The notes: generated by a model from the letters alone, not told the origin. A stretch of 64,000 bases of DNA from Streptomyces fructofermentans (GCF_014651055.1 NZ_BMWD01000012.1:1-64000); one strand, 5' to 3'. Positions 17,571-26,062 are shown, counted from the stretch's first letter. A program made the numbers and translations.

Positions 17571-18770
17571 GTGGAAGTCACTCTGCTCGGTACCGGTACT
17601 CCCGCGGGGCTGCCCCGTCCCGACTGCCCCTGCGCGGCCTGTGCCGTGGCGCTGGGCCCCGACGCGCGGGCGGCCACCGCCCTGCTGGTGGACGGCTCGC
17701 TGCTCCTCGACCTCACGCCCGGGGCCGCCTTCGCCGCGGCCCGTGCCGGGCACTCCCTGGGCGGGGTGCGCCAGGTCCTGCTCTCGCACCCGCACGACGG
17801 GCCCGCCGTCGAGGTGCCTGCCGGGCTCCCGCAGCCCGGCAGGGTGCCGGACGGGCGGGAACTGGCCCTGCTGACGGGCCATCGGGTGCGGGCCGTGCCG
17901 ATGGACGCGCCGGGCACCGGATACGCCGTCACGGGACCCGACGGGCAGCGGCTGCTGTACCTGCCGCCGGGCGCGGCGCCCGCGGGACTCGAAGAGGCCT
18001 CTGAGCGCTACGACATGGTGGTCGCCGACATCGTGGGACGCCCGGACGCGGTGGCCCGGCTGCGGGCCGCCGGGGCCGTCGGTCCCACGACCGACCTGAT
18101 CGCGGCGCACCTCGACCACGACGTGCCGCCGGGCCGGGAGCTGCGGCGCAGGCTGGCCGCCTGGGGCGCGCGGGCGGTCCCCGACGGCACGACGCTGACC
18201 GTCGGGGTGTACGAGGACGTGCCCGACGTACCGCGCAGGACGCTGGTGCTCGGCGGGGCGCGCTCGGGGAAGTCGGTGGAGGCGGAGCGGCGCCTGGAGG
18301 GCTTCCCGGACGTGCTGTACGTGGCGACCGGCGGGACGCGCGGCGGCGACGGCGAGTGGGCCGCCCGGGTGCACACCCACCGGGAGCGGCGTCCCGGCTC
18401 CTGGCGCACGGACGAGACCTGCGACCTCGTTCCCCTGCTGAAGGAGGACGGCCCGCCGCTGCTCGTGGACTGCCTGTCCCTGTGGCTGACGGACGCGATG
18501 GACGCCGTGGACGCGTGGGACGACGACGAGTGGGCGGGCGGCGGCGAACGCGCGCTGCGCAGCCGCGTCCGGGAGCTGGCCGCCGCCGTCCGCGAGTCCC
18601 GCCGCACGGTGGTCGCCGTCTCGAACGAGGTCGGCTCCGGCATCGTGCCCGCCACTCCGTCCGGCCGCCGGTACCGCGACGAACTGGGCCGCCTCAACGC
18701 GGCGTTCGCGGCCGAGTGCGAGCAGGTACTGCTGGTGGTGGCGGGGCAGGCGCTCACCCTCAAGGGCTGA
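17571..18770 (+). CDS. cobU: Adenosylcobinamide kinase / guanylyltransferase with an N-terminal metallo-beta-lactamase-like domain
   Basis: 399 aa, about twice the size of stand-alone CobU. The C-terminal half (about 222-399) is CobU: P-loop GGARSGKS (about 227-234), then LYVATGG, HRERRPGSWRTDE, VDCLSLWLTD and VVAVSNEVGSGIVP. It phosphorylates adenosylcobinamide and transfers GMP in the nucleotide-loop branch of cobalamin synthesis. Residues 1 to about 215 look like the PhnP-type metallo-beta-lactamase fold (LLGTGTPAGLPRPDCPCAAC, LLSHPHDG, AAHLDHD), but the HxHxDH metal motif reads SHPHDG, so it may be degenerate. The start is GTG at 17571 with no clear ribosome site. No cobalamin riboswitch was seen upstream. 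Confidence 0.88.
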   Translation: MEVTLLGTGTPAGLPRPDCPCAACAVALGPDARAATALLVDGSLLLDLTPGAAFAAARAGHSLGGVRQVLLSHPHDGPAVEVPAGLPQPGRVPDGRELALLTGHRVRAVPMDAPGTGYAVTGPDGQRLLYLPPGAAPAGLEEASERYDMVVADIVGRPDAVARLRAAGAVGPTTDLIAAHLDHDVPPGRELRRRLAAWGARAVPDGTTLTVGVYEDVPDVPRRTLVLGGARSGKSVEAERRLEGFPDVLYVATGGTRGGDGEWAARVHTHRERRPGSWRTDETCDLVPLLKEDGPPLLVDCLSLWLTDAMDAVDAWDDDEWAGGGERALRSRVRELAAAVRESRRTVVAVSNEVGSGIVPATPSGRRYRDELGRLNAAFAAECEQVLLVVAGQALTLKG

Positions 18771-18771
18771 C

Positions 18772-18864
18772 GTCCGGCACCCTCGGTCGCAGCCGTCGGC
18801 CGACGGCTGCGACCGAGGGTGCCGGACCCTCCCCGCCGCCCGCACGGCGGGGAGGGTCCGGCAC
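18772..18864. terminator. Two overlapping hairpins sharing a middle arm (after cobU)
   Basis: A 56-bp perfect palindrome (18772-18827) is followed by a 20-bp stem (arms 18819-18838 and 18845-18864, loop CCCGCA). The 9-mer GTCCGGCAC / GTGCCGGAC occurs three times (18772, 18819, 18856), so the middle arm can pair either way but not both. It lies directly after the cobU stop and presumably ends that transcript. Confidence 0.75.
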
Positions 18865-19040
18865 GTCCGGGGGGTCCGCCGCGGCCGGAGGCCGGGAGCG
18901 GCGGTACCGGGCCGGCGGCGGGGTCCCGGGCCGGGGGCTCAGGGGGTCCGCGGCCGGAGGGCCGGGGTCTCGGCGTCCCGGTCGTCGGGGACCGGGATCG
19001 GGGGCCGGGGTCGAGGGCTGGTTCAAGCGGCCGGCAGAAA

Positions 19041-19132
19041 GTCGGGATCAGTGGGTCGGGGTCAGAGAGTCGGGGTCAGCGGGTCGGGGTCAGGGAGTCG
19101 GGGTCAGGGAGTCGGGGTCAGCGGGTCGGGGT
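19041..19132. repeat. Tandem 14-bp repeat, about 6.5 copies
   Basis: Unit GTCGGGGTCAGNGR starts at 19041, 19055, 19069, 19083, 19097, 19111 and 19125 (last copy partial). The array runs into the last codons of the convergent methyltransferase gene, whose stop codon (19118-19120) lies inside the sixth copy. The stretch 18865-19040 before it is GC-rich and holds no gene that I can support. Confidence 0.85.
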
Positions 19133-20218
19133 GCGGGCGTTCCTGCGGGCGATGATCCGGTAGGCGTTCGAGAAGCGCGTGCGGCGCAGGACCGGGGCCA
19201 GGGCGTGGTCCAGGACGATCGCCGAGGCGAGCAGCGGGGTGGTGGCCCGGGTGAGGGCCGTGCGGAGGGTGCGCTGCAGGTCGCTCGGCGGGGCGGGGCG
19301 CCAAGGTTCGTCGCCGCCCGGCAGCCGGTTGCCGATCGCGAGCGCGAGCGCGCCGGTCAGGTCGTAGGGGACGTGCGGTTCGCGGCGGTCGGTGGAGACG
19401 ACCGTGCAGCCCAGCTCGTCGAGTTCGCCGAGCAGGTTGCGCAGAGGCATCAGGTGCAGGTGCTGCGGCTGGCAGTACGACACCCACCACTTGCCGAGCA
19501 GCGCGCCGAACGCGCAGTCCGGGTCCGGGACTTCGACGAGCAGATGGCCGCCGGGGCGCAGCACGGTGAGGGCGGCGCGCAGTTCCTCGCGCGGGTCGGG
19601 ACTGTGCTCCAGGTGGTGGAACATGCTGACCACGTCGTAGCGGGCGCGCAGCCGCCCCGCCAGTTCGGGCAGCCTGCCGCGGTGCGCCTCCTCGACCCGG
19701 CCCGCGGCCCGCGCCCCGTCCACGCGCGAGGTGGCGTCCAGCCCGTCGAAGGACGTGTACGTGTGCACCTCCTTGGCCGCCGCCGGGAAGTGGCCGTGGC
19801 CGGTGCCGACGTCCAGCCAGCTCTCGGGTTCGGGGAACGGGAGCATGGAGCGGGCCGCCGCCTCGTGGCGCCGGCGGCCGGCCCTGGCCCGCAGGATCCG
19901 CTCCGCGAAGGTCTCGTTCTCCGCCCGCGCGTCCTGGCCCTCGTGGAAGTCCCGGTAGTAGAAGGCCAGTCCCTCCGCGGTGAGCCGGGGGTTCTGGAAC
20001 GCGTGGGCGCAGTCCTCGCACTCGTCGACGACGAAGGTGCCGGGCTTGTGCTGGAGCAGGTCCGGGGTGCGCAGCCGGGTGCGCAGCCGCCGGGAGCCGC
20101 ACCAGGGGCAGTCGGGTCTGCGCGGTTCGTGGAAGCGGTCGGTGCCCCGGGCGAGTTCGCTGAGGTACGCGGCGCGGCGCCGGGCGACGGCCTGGGTGGT
20201 GGGGGGTGTGGGGGGCAT
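19118..20218 (-). CDS. Class I SAM-dependent methyltransferase with N-terminal zinc ribbon
   Basis: 366 aa. An N-terminal four-cysteine ribbon (CPWCGSRRLRTR ... VDECEDCAHAFQNPR, about residues 37-80) precedes a Rossmann methyltransferase domain: SWLDVGTGHGHFPAAA (motif I), FDGLDAT, YDVVSMFHHLEHSPDPREELRAALTVLRPGGHLLVEVPDPD (motifs IV-VI). A further domain follows with GKWWVSYCQPQHLHLMP and a hydrophobic C-terminal stretch. Similar ribbon-methyltransferases act on sugars, lipids or secondary metabolites; the substrate here is unknown. The start is ATG at 20218, with AGGAG 10 nt upstream. It sits between cobU and cobT on the opposite strand. The tandem repeat has invaded its 3' end. Confidence 0.85.
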   Translation of the reverse strand: MPPTPPTTQAVARRRAAYLSELARGTDRFHEPRRPDCPWCGSRRLRTRLRTPDLLQHKPGTFVVDECEDCAHAFQNPRLTAEGLAFYYRDFHEGQDARAENETFAERILRARAGRRRHEAAARSMLPFPEPESWLDVGTGHGHFPAAAKEVHTYTSFDGLDATSRVDGARAAGRVEEAHRGRLPELAGRLRARYDVVSMFHHLEHSPDPREELRAALTVLRPGGHLLVEVPDPDCAFGALLGKWWVSYCQPQHLHLMPLRNLLGELDELGCTVVSTDRREPHVPYDLTGALALAIGNRLPGGDEPWRPAPPSDLQRTLRTALTRATTPLLASAIVLDHALAPVLRRTRFSNAYRIIARRNARTPTR

Positions 20219-20434
20219 GGTCTGTCTGCTCCTGCCGGTCCGAACGCGCTACGACCCTTTACAGCCTGATATGAACGGTTACCACCCCATACAAACCGGT
20301 ATGACAATCCACTGCACACCGGGGCGCGGCTGGAGCGGCTCGCGGCACCGGGCGGAACGGTCCGGGAAAGGGCTTTCCGGGCGGGGTCCGACCGTCAGGA
20401 CCCGGGCCGGATCACTGCCGGTACTGTTCGGCGA

Positions 20435-21787
20435 ATGAGCTCGCTTAATCTCGACGACTTCACCGATCTGATCGAGCGCCCCGACGGCGGAGTACGCCGT
20501 GACGCGGAGGCGCGCCGCGAGCGGCGGTCCGTGCCGCCCGGCTCCCTGGGCCGCCTCGACGAACTCGGTGAGTGGCTGGCCGCCGCGCAGTCGGCCGTGC
20601 CGGTGCGGGCGATCGAGCGTCCGCGCGTGGTGCTGTTCGCGGGCGACCACGGGGTGGCCGGGCTGGGAGTGTCGGCCCGGCCCGCGCGGAGCGCGGACAG
20701 GCTGGTGCGGTCCGTGCTCGACGGGGCGAGCCCCGTCTCCGTGCTCGCCCGTCGGCTCGGCCTGCCGGTGCGGGTCGTGGACATGGCGCTCGACTGCGAG
20801 CCGGACACCCTGCCCGCCGAGGTCGTACGGCACCGGGTGCGGCGCGGCTCGGGGCGCATCGACGTGGAGGACGCGCTGTCCCTCGACGAGGCGGAGGCCG
20901 CGTTCCGCGCGGGCGTCGCCGTGGCGGACGAGGAGGCGGACTCCGGCACGGACCTCGTCGTGCTCGGGGACCTGAGTGTGGGCGGCACGACGGCCGCCGC
21001 CGTACTGATCGCGGCGCTGTGCGGGACCGACGCGTCCGTCGTCACCGGCCGGGGCGGCCTCCCCATCGACGACCTCGCGTGGATGCGCAAGTGCGCCGCC
21101 GTGCGGGACGCGCTGCGGCGGGCCCGGCCCGTGCTCGGCGACCAGTTGCAGTTGCTCGCGGCCGTCGGCGGGGCGGACCTCGCCGCGATCACCGGCTTCC
21201 TGCTCCAGAGCGCGGTGCGCAAGACGCCGGTCATCCTCGACGGCGTCGTCTCGGCGGCCTGTGCCCTGGTGGGGCAGCGGATCGCCTTCCGCGCGCCGGA
21301 CTGGTGGGTCGCCGGGCAGAGCAGCGGCGAGCCGGCCCAGGCCAAGGCGTTCGACCGGATGGCCCTGGAACCGCTGCTCGACCACGGCGTGACGGTCGGC
21401 GAGGGCACGGGCGCGCTGCTCGCGCTGCCGCTGGTCCAGGCGGCGGCGGCCCTCGCGGCGGAACTGCCGGAGGCCCCCGGGCCGGAGGCGGCCACCGCGG
21501 GGACGCCCGACCCCGAGGCGGCCACCGCCACCGCGGGGGCAGCCGACCCGGGGACGTCCGACCCGGAGGCGGTCGAGTCCGAGGCGGTCGCCGCCACCGG
21601 CACCGCGGGGGTGGTCGAGTCCGAGGCGGGCGAACCCGACGCGGGCACAGCGGGGACGGACGGCGCCGGGACGGCCGGCTCCGAGGCGGTCGGGCCGGGC
21701 TCGGCCGAGGCGGCGGCCGGCCCCGCAGCGGCCGGGACGGGGGCAGCCGCTCCGGAGGCGGCGGACCGGGAGGCAAGCGGGCGGTGA
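20435..21787 (+). CDS. cobT: Nicotinate-nucleotide--dimethylbenzimidazole phosphoribosyltransferase
   Basis: 450 aa. It makes alpha-ribazole phosphate from the lower-ligand base and nicotinate mononucleotide. The core (1 to about 345) has PPGSLGRLDELGEWL, FAGDHGVAGLGVSA, LGDLSVGGTTAAA, WWVAGQSSGEPAQAKAFDRM and the catalytic Glu323 in VGEGTGALLALPLVQ. Residues about 355-450 are a low-complexity Pro/Glu/Ala/Thr/Gly tail (PDPEAATATAG, ESEAV and similar) not found in the standard enzyme of about 350 aa. ATG at 20435 lies 7 nt after -10-like TACTGT, and no ribosome site is visible, so it is probably leaderless. Confidence 0.9.
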   Translation: MSSLNLDDFTDLIERPDGGVRRDAEARRERRSVPPGSLGRLDELGEWLAAAQSAVPVRAIERPRVVLFAGDHGVAGLGVSARPARSADRLVRSVLDGASPVSVLARRLGLPVRVVDMALDCEPDTLPAEVVRHRVRRGSGRIDVEDALSLDEAEAAFRAGVAVADEEADSGTDLVVLGDLSVGGTTAAAVLIAALCGTDASVVTGRGGLPIDDLAWMRKCAAVRDALRRARPVLGDQLQLLAAVGGADLAAITGFLLQSAVRKTPVILDGVVSAACALVGQRIAFRAPDWWVAGQSSGEPAQAKAFDRMALEPLLDHGVTVGEGTGALLALPLVQAAAALAAELPEAPGPEAATAGTPDPEAATATAGAADPGTSDPEAVESEAVAATGTAGVVESEAGEPDAGTAGTDGAGTAGSEAVGPGSAEAAAGPAAAGTGAAAPEAADREASGR

Positions 21788-22231
21788 GCGGGCGGGTCGG
21801 AGACCGGCGGCCCGGCGGCAAGGCGCGGCGGACGAAGCCGCCGCCGGTGGTACGGCACGGGCGGTACGGCATCGGGTCGGGCGGTCGCGAGTGGCGCGGC
21901 GGCGGGCGCGGCGGCAGGCGGTACGGACGCCGAAGCGGGCACGGCCCGGCAGGGCGGGGGCCCGCCCCGGACACGGGCCCGACCAGGGCAGGGACCCGGG
22001 CACGACCCGTCAGGGACCGGACCATCAGGACCCGCCAGGATCGGACGGCGCGGCGCCCCCCCGAGGAGCCCGGCGAGCCCCTCCGGGGCACGTCGCCACC
22101 CGCCGGGGCACGTCGCCACCCGACGGGGCAGGACCCGCCGCCAGGAGCGGGGTCGCTGCCGCCGCCTCCCCCTGACCGTCAGGGCAGGCCCCCCGCCCCG
22201 ACTCCCGCCCCGGCCGGCCCCGCACCCTCGC

Positions 22232-22263
22232 GCCACTCGCCACTCGCCACTCGCCACTCGCCA
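22232..22263. repeat. Heptamer tandem repeat GCCACTC in the cobT-DUF2156 gap
   Basis: Four and a half copies of GCCACTC (22232-22263). The gap 21788-22366 is GC-rich, shows no codon bias in any frame that I would call a gene, and also contains a direct repeat GGGCACGTCGCCACCCG near 22086-22128. Confidence 0.75.
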
Positions 22264-22352
22264 GGAGCCAGGCACCCAACCCTCCATCCGCCCCGCGACT
22301 CCCCGTACCGGCCCGCCCCCGCCGGAACGCACCGCCGCCCAGCCGCGCCCCA

Positions 22353-22358
22353 TATGAT
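22353..22358 (+). promoter_or_regulatory. -10 box of a leaderless promoter for the DUF2156 gene
   Basis: TATGAT ends 8 nt before the ATG at 22367. No ribosome site precedes the ATG. Confidence 0.5.
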
Positions 22359-22366
22359 CCCTTTTC

Positions 22367-24160
22367 ATGGGATCTGCCCAAGTCAGCGCCGAGTCGGAGT
22401 CGAAGCGGGACGGCGCCGGTGGCCGCGACCGCCCGTCCACCCCGGCCTCGCGGCGGGCCGCCGCGTTCGCCGTCTGGTACCTCCGCGTGGTCACGTTCAT
22501 CAACTTCCTGAGTGCCGTGTGGGTCTCGCTGGGGCAGGACCTGCGGCGGCACAACACGGACGACTACTTCACGCCGTACCTGCTGACCGCGGGCTTCGCG
22601 TCCGGGGCGTTCACGATGTTCCTGGCGATCACCATGCGGCGGCGCAAGCGGGCCGCCTGGATCCTCAACCTCGTGCTCGGCGGACTGTTCCTGGTCCTGT
22701 TCGCCTTCGCCATGGCCTTCGCCGACATCAGGCGGTACCCGCAGAACTGGATCTCGCTCGGTCTGACGGCCGCGTTCGTTGCGGCCCTGGTCGTCGGCCA
22801 CCGCGAGTTCTACGCGAAGGGCGACCGCTCGAACCCGAAGCTGGCCGCGGTCGTCGCGGTGGGCGGCCTGCTGGTCTGCTCGCTGCTGGCCGCGCTCCTG
22901 GTGACCGTCACGAACGAGGCCCACGACGGCGGTTCGACCTTCACCGACCGCTGGCGCTACGGCACCCTCCGCCTGATCTCGGTCGCCGCCGACGACTCCA
23001 ATTTCCCCGGCATCACGTCTCCCAACTGGGTGAACGTCACCATCAACGTGCTCAGCACCCTGCTGGTGCTCGGCGTGTTCTACGCGGCCTTCCGCTCCCG
23101 CCGCGCCGTCGACCCGCTGACGGAGGACGACGAGGCGCGGCTGCGGGTCCTGCTCGACCGGAACGGCGAACGCGACTCCCTCGGCTACTTCGCGCTGCGC
23201 CGCGAGAAGAGCCTGGTGTGGTCCCCGACCGGCAAGGCCGCCGTCGCCTACCGCGTCGTCGGCGGGGTCTCCCTGGCCTCCGGCGACCCCCTGGGCGACC
23301 CCGAGGCCTGGCCCGGCGCCATCGAGCCATGGCTGGCAGAGGCCCGTGTGCACGGCTGGATCCCGGCGGTGATGGGCGCGAGCGAGGAGGCCGGGACGGT
23401 CTACGCGCGCCACGGCCTGGACGCCCTGGAACTCGGGGACGAGGCGATCGTCGAGACCGCCGAGTTCACCCTCGAGGGGCGTGCGATGCGGACCGTGCGC
23501 CAGGCCTTCAACCGGGTGCGGCGCGCGGGGTACGAGGTGCGGATCCGGCGGCACGAGGACATCCCGGCCGACGAGATGGCGTACCTCGTCGGGCGGGCGG
23601 ACGACTGGCGGGACGGCGCGACCGAACGGGGCTTCAGCATGGCGCTCGGACGGCTCGGCGATCCGGCCGACGGGCAGTGCGTCATGCTCGAATGCACCGA
23701 CGGGGAAGGCGCGTTGAGAGCCGTTCTGTCCTTCGTCCCGTGGGGGCCGCACGGGCTCTCGCTCGACCTCATGCGGCGGGACAGGGACGCCGAGAACGGG
23801 CTCATGGAGTTCATGGTCATCGAACTCCTCCAGCGGGCCCCGTCGATCGGGGTCACCCAGGTCTCGCTCAACTTCGCGATGTTCCGTTCGGTCTTCGAGC
23901 GCGGCTCGCGCCTCGGGGCGGGCCCGGTGCTGCGGCTGTGGCGCTCCGTCCTGAGCTTCTTCTCCCGCTGGTGGCAGATCGAGTCGCTGTACCGCGCCAA
24001 CGCCAAGTACCGGCCCATCTGGGAGCCGCGGTTCCTGCTCTTCGAGAAGAGCGGCGACCTGCCGCGCCTCGGACTCGCGGCGGCCCGCGCCGAGGGCTTC
24101 CTGGAGGCGCCGGGCCTGCCGAAGTGGCTGCACCGCGGCCGGCTCGGACCGCGCCGCTGA
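22367..24160 (+). CDS. MprF-like membrane protein with lysyl-phosphatidylglycerol synthetase C-terminal domain (DUF2156)
   Basis: 597 aa. The first 250 residues hold about six membrane helices (for example LTAGFASGAFTMFLAI, ILNLVLGGLFLVLFAFAMAF, AVVAVGGLLVCSLLAALL, VLSTLLVLGVFYAAF). Residues about 265-560 form the double-GNAT DUF2156 domain, with SLGYFALRREKSLVWSP, AVAYRVVGGVSLASGDPLG, NFAMFRSVFERG and WWQIESLYRANAKYRPIWEPRFLLFE, as in MprF and mycobacterial LysX. Such proteins transfer amino acids from tRNA to phosphatidylglycerol and give resistance to cationic peptides. There is no lysyl-tRNA synthetase part, so the amino acid is unknown. It stands alone between cobT and cobS. Confidence 0.85.
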   Translation: MGSAQVSAESESKRDGAGGRDRPSTPASRRAAAFAVWYLRVVTFINFLSAVWVSLGQDLRRHNTDDYFTPYLLTAGFASGAFTMFLAITMRRRKRAAWILNLVLGGLFLVLFAFAMAFADIRRYPQNWISLGLTAAFVAALVVGHREFYAKGDRSNPKLAAVVAVGGLLVCSLLAALLVTVTNEAHDGGSTFTDRWRYGTLRLISVAADDSNFPGITSPNWVNVTINVLSTLLVLGVFYAAFRSRRAVDPLTEDDEARLRVLLDRNGERDSLGYFALRREKSLVWSPTGKAAVAYRVVGGVSLASGDPLGDPEAWPGAIEPWLAEARVHGWIPAVMGASEEAGTVYARHGLDALELGDEAIVETAEFTLEGRAMRTVRQAFNRVRRAGYEVRIRRHEDIPADEMAYLVGRADDWRDGATERGFSMALGRLGDPADGQCVMLECTDGEGALRAVLSFVPWGPHGLSLDLMRRDRDAENGLMEFMVIELLQRAPSIGVTQVSLNFAMFRSVFERGSRLGAGPVLRLWRSVLSFFSRWWQIESLYRANAKYRPIWEPRFLLFEKSGDLPRLGLAAARAEGFLEAPGLPKWLHRGRLGPRR

Positions 24161-24209
24161 GAACCCCCGCCCGGGTGCACCCACCCGTGCGCAAGGCCCC
24201 CGTACGGGC

Positions 24210-24977
24210 TCAGCGGCCCCCGGGCAGGGACCGGGCGGGCTCCGGGTCGGGCTTGCCGCCGATCAGGTCCTGCATCCTGCGGCGGGGCCCGTCCCAGCGC
24301 CGGTCGTGGTGGTAGGCGCGCAGCGTGGCCCGGGCGCGGGCACGCGGGCGCCGGCGGTAGAAGCGCCTGGCCCAGGCGGAGGCGGGCCGGGCGAGGCGGA
24401 TCGCGCCGACGAGGGCGACCAGCGGGACGACCACGCCGAACAGCGCCATCCGCGCCTTGCCCTTGCTCAGCGCGACCAGCGCGAAGGCGAAGTTCACCGC
24501 GATGCTCACGATGACGCCCCCGCGGTCCTGCAGTTCGTCGTCGGAGAGGTCGTTGACGCCGAACGGCAGGAATCCGCTGAGCATCAGGCCCACCAGGGCC
24601 GCCGTGAGGACCACGACCTCGACGCTCTTGCGGCCCTCCTCGCTCCAGTAGACGTCGTCCAGGTGCAGGATCAGCGCGAACTCGTCCAGCACCAGCCCCG
24701 CGCCGATGCCGAAGACCACCGCGAACACGGCCGAGCCGAACCCGTGCCGCCCGCTGGCGACCGCGCCGAATCCGCCGAGCACGGTCAGGACGACCCCGGG
24801 CACGACGTGGTGGATGTGCACACCGCCGGCCTCGACGTTGCCGAACGGGCCCTTGCCCGCGCGGATCATCCGGACGACCACCCGGGTGATCACGAAGGTC
24901 AGCACGAAGGAGGTGAGCGCCAGCAGCAGCGGCACCTTGCCCGGCTCGACGATGTTCCGTGTCCACCAATCACCCAT
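24210..24977 (-). CDS. Integral membrane protein with His/Asp-rich helices, function unknown
   Basis: 255 aa with about six membrane helices (VPLLLALTSFVLTFVITRVV, VVPGVVLTVLGGFGAVA, AVFAVVFGIGAGLVLDEFALIL, VVVLTAALVGLMLSGFLPFG, VIVSIAVNFAFALVALS, ALFGVVVPLVALVGAIRLA). Polar residues cluster at membrane edges: GGVHIHHVVPG and LDEFALILHLDDVYWSEEGRKSVE, which could bind a metal or form an active site. A basic Arg-rich cytoplasmic tail follows. The start is ATG at 24977, with a -10-like TTAAGT 7 nt upstream (leaderless). It is divergent from cobS. Function is not recognised. Confidence 0.78.
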   Translation of the reverse strand: MGDWWTRNIVEPGKVPLLLALTSFVLTFVITRVVVRMIRAGKGPFGNVEAGGVHIHHVVPGVVLTVLGGFGAVASGRHGFGSAVFAVVFGIGAGLVLDEFALILHLDDVYWSEEGRKSVEVVVLTAALVGLMLSGFLPFGVNDLSDDELQDRGGVIVSIAVNFAFALVALSKGKARMALFGVVVPLVALVGAIRLARPASAWARRFYRRRPRARARATLRAYHHDRRWDGPRRRMQDLIGGKPDPEPARSLPGGR

Positions 24978-25038
24978 GCCGCGAACTTAAGCCGCGACCG
25001 CCGACGGCGCCCTCCAGGCAGCCGGGTAGCCTGCGCCG

Positions 25039-25821
25039 ATGCCCAGAACCCCGCTCCCCGACGGCCTCCGCTTCGCCTTCGGCACCCTGACCGTGCTGCC
25101 CGTCGGCGTGACCCGCTGGGACCGCGACGCGGCCCGGGCCGGAATGCTCTGCGCACCCGTCGCCGGTCTGGTCGTGGGTCTGCTCGCCGCCGCCACCGGT
25201 CTGCTCCTGCTGGTGCTGGGCGCGGGACCGCTGCTCGCCGCCGCGGCCACCGCCGCGGTGCCCGCCGTCCTCACCCGCGGCCTGCACCTCGACGGCCTCG
25301 CCGACACGGCCGACGGACTGGGCAGCGGCAGGCCCGCCGAGGAGGCGCTGGCCGTCATGAAGCGGTCGGACATCGGCCCGTTCGGGGTCGTCACCCTGCT
25401 CTTCGTCCTGCTCGCCCAAGTGGCGGCACTCGCCGAGGCCTACGGGGCCTCCTGGACCCGGGGCGCCCTCGCCGCCGTCGTCTCCGCGACCGCCGCACGG
25501 CTCGCGCTCACCCTCGCCGCGCGCACGGGGGTCCCGCCGGCCCGCCCCGAGGGCCTGGGCGCGGCGGTCGCGGGGACGGTTCCCGTACGGGCCGCACTGC
25601 TCACGGCGGCCGCCGTCACGGGCGCGGCCGCGGCCGCCGGCACCCTGCTGGGCACGTACGGCCCGCTCTCGGCCGCGCTGGCCGTGCTCGCCGCCTGCGG
25701 TGCGGCGCACCTTCTGCTCGCGCACTGCCTCCGGCGCCTCGGAGGCGTCACCGGCGACGTGTTCGGCGCGCTGGCCGAGACCGCCGCGACCGCCGCGCTG
25801 GTCGTCCTGGTCCTCGGTTGA
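25039..25821 (+). CDS. cobS: Adenosylcobinamide-GDP ribazoletransferase (cobalamin synthase)
   Basis: 260 aa membrane enzyme that joins adenosylcobinamide-GDP with alpha-ribazole (or its phosphate) as the closing step of the nucleotide loop. Signature segments are TRGLHLDGLADTADGLGS (Asp-rich Mg site), AVMKRSDIGPFG and RRLGGVTGDVFGALAE. Six to seven membrane helices alternate with them. -10-like TAGCCT (25027-25032) ends 6 nt before ATG 25039, so it is leaderless. It completes the CobU-CobT-CobS set in this window, although other genes separate the three. Confidence 0.93.
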   Translation: MPRTPLPDGLRFAFGTLTVLPVGVTRWDRDAARAGMLCAPVAGLVVGLLAAATGLLLLVLGAGPLLAAAATAAVPAVLTRGLHLDGLADTADGLGSGRPAEEALAVMKRSDIGPFGVVTLLFVLLAQVAALAEAYGASWTRGALAAVVSATAARLALTLAARTGVPPARPEGLGAAVAGTVPVRAALLTAAAVTGAAAAAGTLLGTYGPLSAALAVLAACGAAHLLLAHCLRRLGGVTGDVFGALAETAATAALVVLVLG

Positions 25822-25858
25822 GCGACCCGGCGCGCGCCGGGTCGCTCAACCGAGGACC
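25809..25858. terminator. 50-bp perfect palindrome overlapping the cobS stop codon
   Basis: Arms of 25 bp (starting GGTCCTCGGTTGAGCGACCC) meet without a spacer. The TGA stop of cobS (25819-25821) lies in the first arm, so the last three to four codons are part of the hairpin. The following 200 bp up to pepA hold no gene. Confidence 0.8.
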
Positions 25859-26062
25859 CGCCCGCGGCCCGGGCGTCCGCGGGCCCGCGGAGGCGCCGGG
25901 GAGCGCCGGACGGCGGGCCTCCGGGCCACCACGCGCGGCGGATCGACCGCCGGAATGAGCGAATGGCGGCACCGCGCGTAGGCTCGTGCCCGGAGCCCCA
26001 TCCCCCGGCCGACCAACCCCGTCTCGGCCACAGCAACTCAATGGAAGCGAGATTTCACCACC

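Noticed and set aside
20572..24315. 1247-codon open frame across cobT and the DUF2156 gene
   Set aside because: Composition is almost only R, G, A and P, with no domains, and it overlaps two well-supported genes in another frame.
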